Assembly: GCF_963855985.1 (NCBI RefSeq)
Contig: NC_087093.1
Span: 3,603,501 to 3,667,500 of the forward strand
Origin: Ostrinia nubilalis
Lineage: Eukaryota; Arthropoda; Insecta; Lepidoptera; Crambidae
Direction: 5' to 3'
DNA: 64,000 nucleotides
Within the stretch, counting starts at the first letter, position 1; the number at the start of each line of letters is the position of its first letter. Positions 58,437 through 64,000 of the stretch are shown here, one piece after another. The position numbers and the translations under genes were made by a program. The notes beneath the pieces are model-generated. The model made no database searches, had not been told where the DNA came from, and was given only the letters and a program-made list of their open reading frames with translations.

Positions 58437-59082
58437 AGAACACCTACATCTGTTTCTACAAGTTATATAAATATTAGCTCTATAACTGTTAATTTTACAG
58501 CAAGTGTCGCCCTCTTGGTCAATTTTTGTGGTGCCCTTACGGGGTGTCGTGTGTGCAACGTACTTATATTATTTTACCATCTGTATTTACCATGTGACAA
58601 GCAAATAAATAATCGTATTTATATTAATACGCCAGACAGGACACGACTAGTTCAAAAGTAATTTTCTTATAATACTCAGCTATCAAGATTTCTGATTTTA
58701 ATCAAACTATAAAATAAAGCTACCTAAATCTAAAACTTTCCAGTTTGTTTTCTTTGATGATCGAAATAAGATCCAGCTAAAAGTTTGTTACTCTTCCTGG
58801 AATATCCATTCAATTTACCCCAGTTTTATACTTAAACCTTAGCCAAAATACTTATTTATCCAGAATCTGGAATCAATGTTTATAGAATACCTACTACGAA
58901 GCCCAAATCTTTAAAGAGGGTTTACAGCGAAATCGGTACCTATAGGTACCTACTTAATTAGTCTCTCTAATCAAGTATTTCTTGTAATGAAATTCTGGTT
59001 TAGAAAAATCCCCTTTTGTGTCGTGAAAGGGCATGCCGGGGGGACGATAATTACCCATCGATATCCATTTCATTGGCATGTC
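58437..59082. other. No gene seen
   Basis: Nothing recognised. Confidence 0.4.
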
Positions 59083-59272
59083 CAGGGGTGTTCCGTGGAA
59101 ATAACACTCGATATTTTGTGGGATATCGAGTACCTACCTACATACATATTTAGATAAATACTACGAGTATGTCTTCATTCAATTTCTATTGAATCGATAA
59201 AAAAATACGTTTTACTGACACTAAACTCGATATCATAAAAATATCGAGTACTATTTTCAGGGAACACCCCTG
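59083..59272. mobile_element. hAT-like MITE, 190 bp
   Basis: Ends caggggtgttccgtggaaat and the inverse of caggggtgttccctgaaaat. Inner inverted similarity runs through ctcgatattt and atatcgag. The flanking 8-mers do not match, so the superfamily call rests on the end sequence only. Confidence 0.65.
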
Positions 59273-59280
59273 AATATTAG

Positions 59281-59430
59281 TTCATCATCATCATCATCTC
59301 AGCCATAGGACGTCCACTGCTGAACATATTCCTCCCCCAATGCTTTCCATGCTGCCCGGTTGGTAGCGGCCTGCGTCCAGCGCCTTCCTGCTACCTTTAT
59401 GATGTCGTCGGTCCATCTTGTAGGTGGATT
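59281..59430 (-). mobile_element. RTE-type LINE 3' fragment
   Basis: Minus strand: RWTDDIIKVAGRRWTQAATN and the frame end, with a tail of (atg)n type (catcatcatcatcat on plus). Confidence 0.75.
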
Positions 59431-60100
59431 TTGGTTACCGCAGTAAAATACAGTAGAAGACTTGTAAATGTCGAGCATGCTTTATTTTATATGTAGAGTT
59501 AAAAATATATTTCAAAATGGCTGCCCAAAGTTATAAATAAACTTTAACTGTTGTTATTTACTGGATTTAGATTTCAGTGTAATCTCTCTTCAAAACAAAC
59601 ACAGTGAATGAAGTTAATTTGAACCAATATGTAAGAAATACAATGTTACTCAACGCCACATCAATCTTTGTGTAATTGTAACATCTAGCTGCTATTTTAC
59701 TGTCGACTGTTACTTAAGATTTTGTTTAAAAGTTAAATCAATATTTAATACGCTTACTTTTAAATCCGTTTTTATTAAAAATAAATCTTAAAAATAAATA
59801 AATAATATTAAATTAGGGCCCATTTCCCATCTCTAGTCAAAGAGGGTAATGAATAGCGGGGCGGATGGGGGCACACTCCGTCATTTGCAAATGACCGTAA
59901 CCATGGATCTGTTTATACTTAGATTACTTTCTTTATTTTATACAGACGGTGGTGTTTTTATACAAACACATATTTACTGTCTGATGTAGCTGTCATACGT
60001 AACGTAAAGATAATTTTTATTTTGCGTCAGATTAAAGATGGGGCCAGACCAAAATACATTCAAGCGACTATGGGAGTAGAAATTGGTGCTAAGTACGAGT
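59431..60100. other. No gene seen
   Basis: Nothing recognised. Confidence 0.4.
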
Positions 60101-60107
60101 AATTATC

Positions 60108-60693
60108 CCAATTTCTGCGGGCTATGTCAGTCACTCTGGTTCTCCTACGGATCTCCTCATTTCTGATTCGATCACGCAGGGAAACTCCGAGCATAGCACG
60201 CTCCATCGCCCTTTGGGTGACCTTGAGCCTTCTTATGAAGCCCATAATAGTAAACGACCACGTCTCAGATCTGTATACCATCACTGGCAACACACACTGG
60301 TCAAAGACTTTTGACTTGAGACACTGCGGTATTTCGAACGTGAGAATATCGCGAAGCTTCCCGAATGCTGCCAAGCCGAGTTGGATTCGACGATTGACCT
60401 CTTTCTCGAAGTTGGACTCACCTAACTGGATTGTTTGTCCAGTGGCAGTGGGCAGGGCACATAGCTCGTAGAGCTGACGGCCGCTGGGGCAGGAAAGTTC
60501 TTGAGTGGCGACCACGAGCCGGAAGACGTAGCGTGAGCAGGCCTCCCACTAGGTGGACCGACGATCTGGTGAAGGTCGCGGGAGGTGCCTGGATGCAAGC
60601 GGCGCAGGACCGGTCTTTGTGGAAATTTTTGGGGGAGGCCTTTGTTCAGCAGTGGACGTCTTTCGGGTGAAACGCAAAGTGATGATCATGATG
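60108..60693. mobile_element. RTE-type LINE insertion with 5' inversion
   Basis: Bases 60108-60440 (minus) encode QLGESNFEKEVNRRIQLGLA, AFGKLRDILTFEIPQCLKSK, VFDQCVLPVMVY.SETWSFT, RLKVTQRAMERAMLGVSLRD and RRRTRVTDIARR. Bases 60441-60693 (plus) continue the same protein: QWQWAGH.ARRADGRWGRKV, LEWRPRAGRRSVSRPPTRW, then AAQDRSLWKFLGEAFVQQW and TSFG, and end in a gatgatcatgatg tail. Only about ten bases (the IAKIK region) are missing at the join. The direct repeat aattatc (60101-60107 and 60694-60700) probably is the target duplication. It is a second twin-priming product. Confidence 0.85.
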
Positions 60694-60715
60694 AATTATC
60701 ACCTAGAAAAGCACC

Positions 60716-60790
60716 TGAGTGCACAGCGCAAGACCGACCGTTGTGAAAATCAACGGGGGAGGCCTTTGTCCAGCAGGGGATGGTATTAGG
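60716..60790 (+). mobile_element. RTE-type LINE 3' scrap
   Basis: gcgcaagaccgaccgttgtg..gggggaggcctttgtccagc, the last 25 codons of the family. Confidence 0.65.
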
Positions 60791-60881
60791 TTGCAACTCA
60801 CGAACCAAGAGTGAACAAACTATTGACTATTAGCATCAACCTCGACATAAATACGGAAAGATGACTTACTTGACTTAAGGT

Positions 60882-61040
60882 CCTATGTCCCCTAGAAGGG
60901 GCAGAGAGCGTCCACAATAGTCCTCCATCGCGTTCGGTCTTGAGCTTCGCGTTTGATCTCGCTCCAAGTCTTGCCGATTCTTCGCCTTGTCTGCCACAGT
61001 GCGCCGCCAAGTTTGCTAGGGGCGACCACGTTTGCGGAAG
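60882..61040 (-). pseudogene. Second LINE C-terminal relic
   Basis: On the minus strand: KLGGALWQTRRRIGKTWSEI and KREAQDRTRWRTIVDALCPS, with the frame shifting at the end. The pattern R..KTW.E....AQDR..WR..VDALC is the closing segment of many RTE and related LINE proteins. It differs from the EAFVQQWTS subgroup, so it represents another family. No polymerase core is present. Confidence 0.6.
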
Positions 61041-61293
61041 ATGTCACCTCATAAATAAATTGTAAACAAAACCCCATATTTTGTAGATTACCATACACAA
61101 CGTCACTTTCACTTATCTTTACGTTTCACATGAATATATTTCCAGCTATTATTATGAAGTTAAGTATTAATAAACTGGCTAAAATACCATTATACCGTCC
61201 CTACGGAACTCGGGTATAATAAATAGGCGTAGGTCAGAGCGCACCGTGCCCCACGCCATTTGCAAATTGTCGAAACGGGAACCGTGTATGGAC

Positions 61294-61692
61294 TAGGGAT
61301 GTTATGGATACGGTTCCGGATATAGGAATAATATTATACCGGTTTTGGTTACGGTTACAGATATTTTTTTATTTCGGATATCCTAAAGTTTCGGTTACGG
61401 TTACGGATATAATATGTGCTTTAGAATGCAATTTGCAATAGTTGTCCAGCACGGTTCATTCATGGCCGCACGAATTTTTACATCGAATAAAAAGTAATAA
61501 AAAAATAAAAATTGATACTAGATGGCATTATAAAGGTAAATCGGGCTGTAATGCCTTTACATATAATGCTATACAAAAACAATTTAAACTGCCTACATTC
61601 GAAACGTTTGAATCGGTTACGGTTTCGGATATTTTTTTATTTCGGATATCCGAAAGTTTCGGTTACGGTTACGGATATCAATAACATCCCTG
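61294..61692. mobile_element. hAT-like element with 8-bp target duplication
   Basis: The ends tagggatgttat and the inverse of cagggatgttat are flanked by gtatggac (61286-61293 and 61693-61700), a perfect 8-bp duplication. Subterminal regions carry repeated ggttacggttacggata and atttcggatatcc motifs in both ends, likely transposase binding repeats. The interior encodes only short frames; one (KKIKIDTRWHYKGKSGCN) may be a scrap of coding DNA. Confidence 0.8.
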
Positions 61693-61700
61693 GTATGGAC

Positions 61701-62107
61701 CCGTATATCGCGTATTAGGGTTCACTAGTGACCGGATTAAGTTAGTAGTCCTTGCATAAGTGCGATGTGGGATTGTACTACTAGGACAGCAAAGATAAAG
61801 CGTGGAAAAGCATACACGATTCAACGCGTTGCTACCTTTTTTAAGGAGTTATTCGTCATCTCGCACCTCTAAAGATGCTAGTTGGCACCTTCTGTTTTTT
61901 ATGTCATCAACTCGCACCTTTTTGAAATCTGACGTGTTTATGTATAGTCATCTACAAAAATGTTTTAATAAATGACTTAAAGGAATGTGTAAGCCACTTG
62001 CAATGAGTTGAGTTTAATAATAAAACAAAATGTACTTTTCAGATAGGTTTATATTCTAAATCAACATGCTAATAAATATAAATCGGGAAGAAACAAATTA
62101 TCAACAA
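61701..62107. other. No gene seen
   Basis: Nothing recognised. Confidence 0.4.
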
Positions 62108-62446
62108 CTAGCGGCCGCGTGGACCTCGTTTAATTACTAATGATGATGATAGATGGAGTTTCACGGCTTCCCCCGCATGAATAATTTACAAACGTCAAAT
62201 TTTTTGTCCAGCGCTGTAGATTTTAACCAGTGACGATAGATGGCGCTTTTTACCCACGTCTTATTTATTTATTGAAATTTAGTTGGTCACATATCGTCAT
62301 AGATTATAGCCTATATGTTAATCTGGGTTATAAACAAGAATACTGTAAATTTTGAACAAAATCCGTTCAGTAGTTTTTGCATGAAAGAGTAACAAACATT
62401 CAGACATCATGACATCATCCAAACTTTCGCATTTATAATATTAGTA
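62108..62446 (-). mobile_element. Helitron-like element, family C
   Basis: Minus strand: begins near tactaatattataaatgcga, has tgaacggattttgttcaaaa, and ends with acgcggccgctag. The start shares actaatattataaatgcga with family B, and the end shares gcggccgctag with family A. The first bases (tctata) are replaced. Confidence 0.55.
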
Positions 62447-62929
62447 GGAAGTAGGATATCACAATGTCCTGAGGATACCTAATACCTAGTATGTAAACTG
62501 TCTACTAATATTTAAGTAGGTATATTTAAAAACAAAGCTAGATTTCTAGCTATTTAGTAATGGCGAATTATAATAAGTCAAGCCGCAGATATTTTTTTTT
62601 GCCACGGCATCTAACCTCAGATTTTATAACTAAGCCACGGGATATTAAAAGGCTTCAAATATATTAATTGGCGTTCTTTTAAATGTCACCTAAATATCCC
62701 AAAGAAATTTGAAAATTATAAATAACTTGAAAAAATTAATTTTCAAATTAGTTTCAGATGCGACTCTTAACGCTAAAAATTTAATAACTATCCCAAAGAA
62801 AGTGTCAAATGAAGAACAACAATTATTATTACCAATTTTACAATTAACTAACAATTTACATTGTACAGCTTTAACAAACAATCCTAAAAAAATAGTTCAA
62901 GCTTGAAATAGAGAACATCAAATCTTATA

Positions 62930-63115
62930 AAGGACATCATCCATTTTGGTCCAAAATCAAAAGTGCCGGCCAAAAAATAAAAGTGCTGTATTCTGATAGA
63001 ATACGTCCGCTTTAGCATTTATTACTATGGCACCAAAGCTGTAGCACCACTGTGCATCGTAGTATTTGAGTTCTAAAAATACTACAAAAATATATGAAAC
63101 GTGGATGATGTCCTT
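62930..63115. mobile_element. TA-flanked MITE, 186 bp
   Basis: aaggacatcatcca and tggatgatgtcctt are inverted, with TA outside each (62928-62929, 63116-63117). It is non-coding. The minus-strand frame at 63012-63194 crosses its right end and is therefore not a gene. Confidence 0.7.
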
Positions 63116-63538
63116 TAGCTTCTGAAATAATACATTCGTATTCTTTTAACATGAAAAATGGCCAGGCAATGAAAATGTGAAATGCTTGGAACATATTTTT
63201 TTACATTGTAACTTTGTATGGATTAGCTAGTTAGGGGATGAACATTACAACTGTCTACAGTATTTTTGCGCACGGGTTATGCATAGCTTATTTTTATTGC
63301 TTTATAACCTAGAAACAAGAATAACCACAAAAAATTGTTCTGAATTTGCTTTTATGTGTAAAAAATAGAAAAATTCATATCAATGAATGTATGAAACATG
63401 AACATAGATATGATTTAATTTGTTGCCAAATATTTTTTTTTCTTTCTTTCTTTCATTCTTTCTAATTATTAAAACATAACTAACATCCATTTAAAATTCA
63501 TTCTCACAAGAGAAAAATTAAAATAGAGTCCAAATATG

Positions 63539-63783
63539 TATTAAAAATGAAAAGTTCTAATTTCCTATCATGTTCCATAGAAGATTTTTTTCATAAAAAT
63601 CTAACCCTATCATGCTTTCAGTATACTGGCCTTGGTAACGTCGTTTCTCAAATCCCACTATATTTTGATGAAAGCGTGCCCCTTGTTCTTGCGAATAAGC
63701 CCCCATAATTATTTATAAATATATCCCAATGAGAATGTGACGTGCATCTTGAGAGACATTCTACTATGAAGATGGAAAATTCA
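63539..63783 (-). pseudogene. Fragment of a multicopy arthropod family of unknown function
   Basis: The minus strand reads SRMSLKMHVTFSLGYI, then after a frameshift MGAYSQEQGARFHQN, EKRRYQGQYTESMIG and a stop after LLWNMIGN. I recognise the pattern C.MSLK.HFLHSHLD.F..N.GA.SEEQGERFHQD....E.RYQG.(Y/W)...M..DY.W as a conserved C-terminal segment of uncharacterised proteins that occur in many copies in insects and crustaceans and behave like mobile genes. Their biochemical role is unknown to me. Here the reading frame is broken at least twice (a TGA upstream of the SRM start, a frameshift before MGAY, and divergence after MIG). It may continue as more exons or a larger relic beyond 64000. Confidence 0.55.
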
Positions 63784-64000
63784 AATCGCTATAACTTCTT
63801 AAAAAGCAAATATTTTCGATTTGTAATCGCACTTTTTTATATACATTTGCTTATATAATCAGAATTTAATAAGTAAAATCCATGCGCAAAAAAAAAAAAA
63901 TTTTTTGTTTACCGGTGTTATCAAAAGTTCTCCACCGCAGCCTTTGAAGGTCCCATTTTTGGGTTTTTCGCTTATATGTCAAAAACTATCTAAATAAAAA

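Noticed and set aside
62690..62906. Opposing ORFs of 63-65 codons near the right edge
   Set aside because: Low-complexity Lys/Asn/Leu composition; no motif on either strand.

Overview
The window looks like a stretch of a lepidopteran (moth or butterfly) nuclear genome. It is AT-rich with very short chance ORFs. It carries repeat families I recognise from Lepidoptera: 3' ends of RTE-type LINEs coding for an RWTDD..VAG..W..AAQDR..W..L.EAFVQQWTS-like C-terminus, Helitron-like elements ending in CTAG, a tRNA-derived SINE, Tc1/mariner-like and hAT-like miniature elements, and short 'gagttgcacca' MITEs. I found no host protein gene, rRNA gene, functional tRNA gene or CRISPR array. Everything protein-like that I can assign is transposon-derived and most of it is broken.

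Layout. 0-5 kb: a TIR element cut by the window edge, an RTE 3' piece, a GC-rich poly(A) retroposon with a 17-bp target duplication, several TIR elements and a Helitron-like copy. 5-12 kb: a 1.1-kb element with about 460-bp inverted arms, a head-to-head Helitron-like palindrome and LINE C-terminal pieces. 12-24 kb: a jockey-type LINE relic, a palindromic element and many MITEs. 24-27.3 kb: a cluster of long, nearly perfect inverted repeats plus a long Helitron-like copy with internal tandem units. 28-37 kb: TIR elements, RTE pieces and a Tc1 transposase fold-back. 37-41 kb: a possible composite transposon with a DUF4817-like helix-turn-helix pseudogene. 44-48 kb: LINE and SINE relics. 48.2-54.3 kb: the best preserved element, a CR1/L2-group LINE (ORF1, endonuclease, reverse transcriptase) with only a few lesions, and with a 1.73-kb fold-back element inserted in its 3' UTR. 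55-64 kb: SINEs, MITEs, a second rearranged RTE copy and a pseudogene of a multicopy arthropod family at the right edge.

How the parts relate. The insertion order can be read in places. An RTE 3' end with a 12-bp target duplication sits just upstream of the LINE, and a TA-flanked fold-back interrupts the LINE 3' UTR. Two RTE copies (47.9-48.2 kb and 60.1-60.7 kb) have a 5' inversion of the kind made by twin priming. Four Helitron-like copies of one family differ in the number of an internal unit of about 137 bp (1, 3, 3 and 5). The region is best read as TE-dense intergenic, intronic or heterochromatic DNA.
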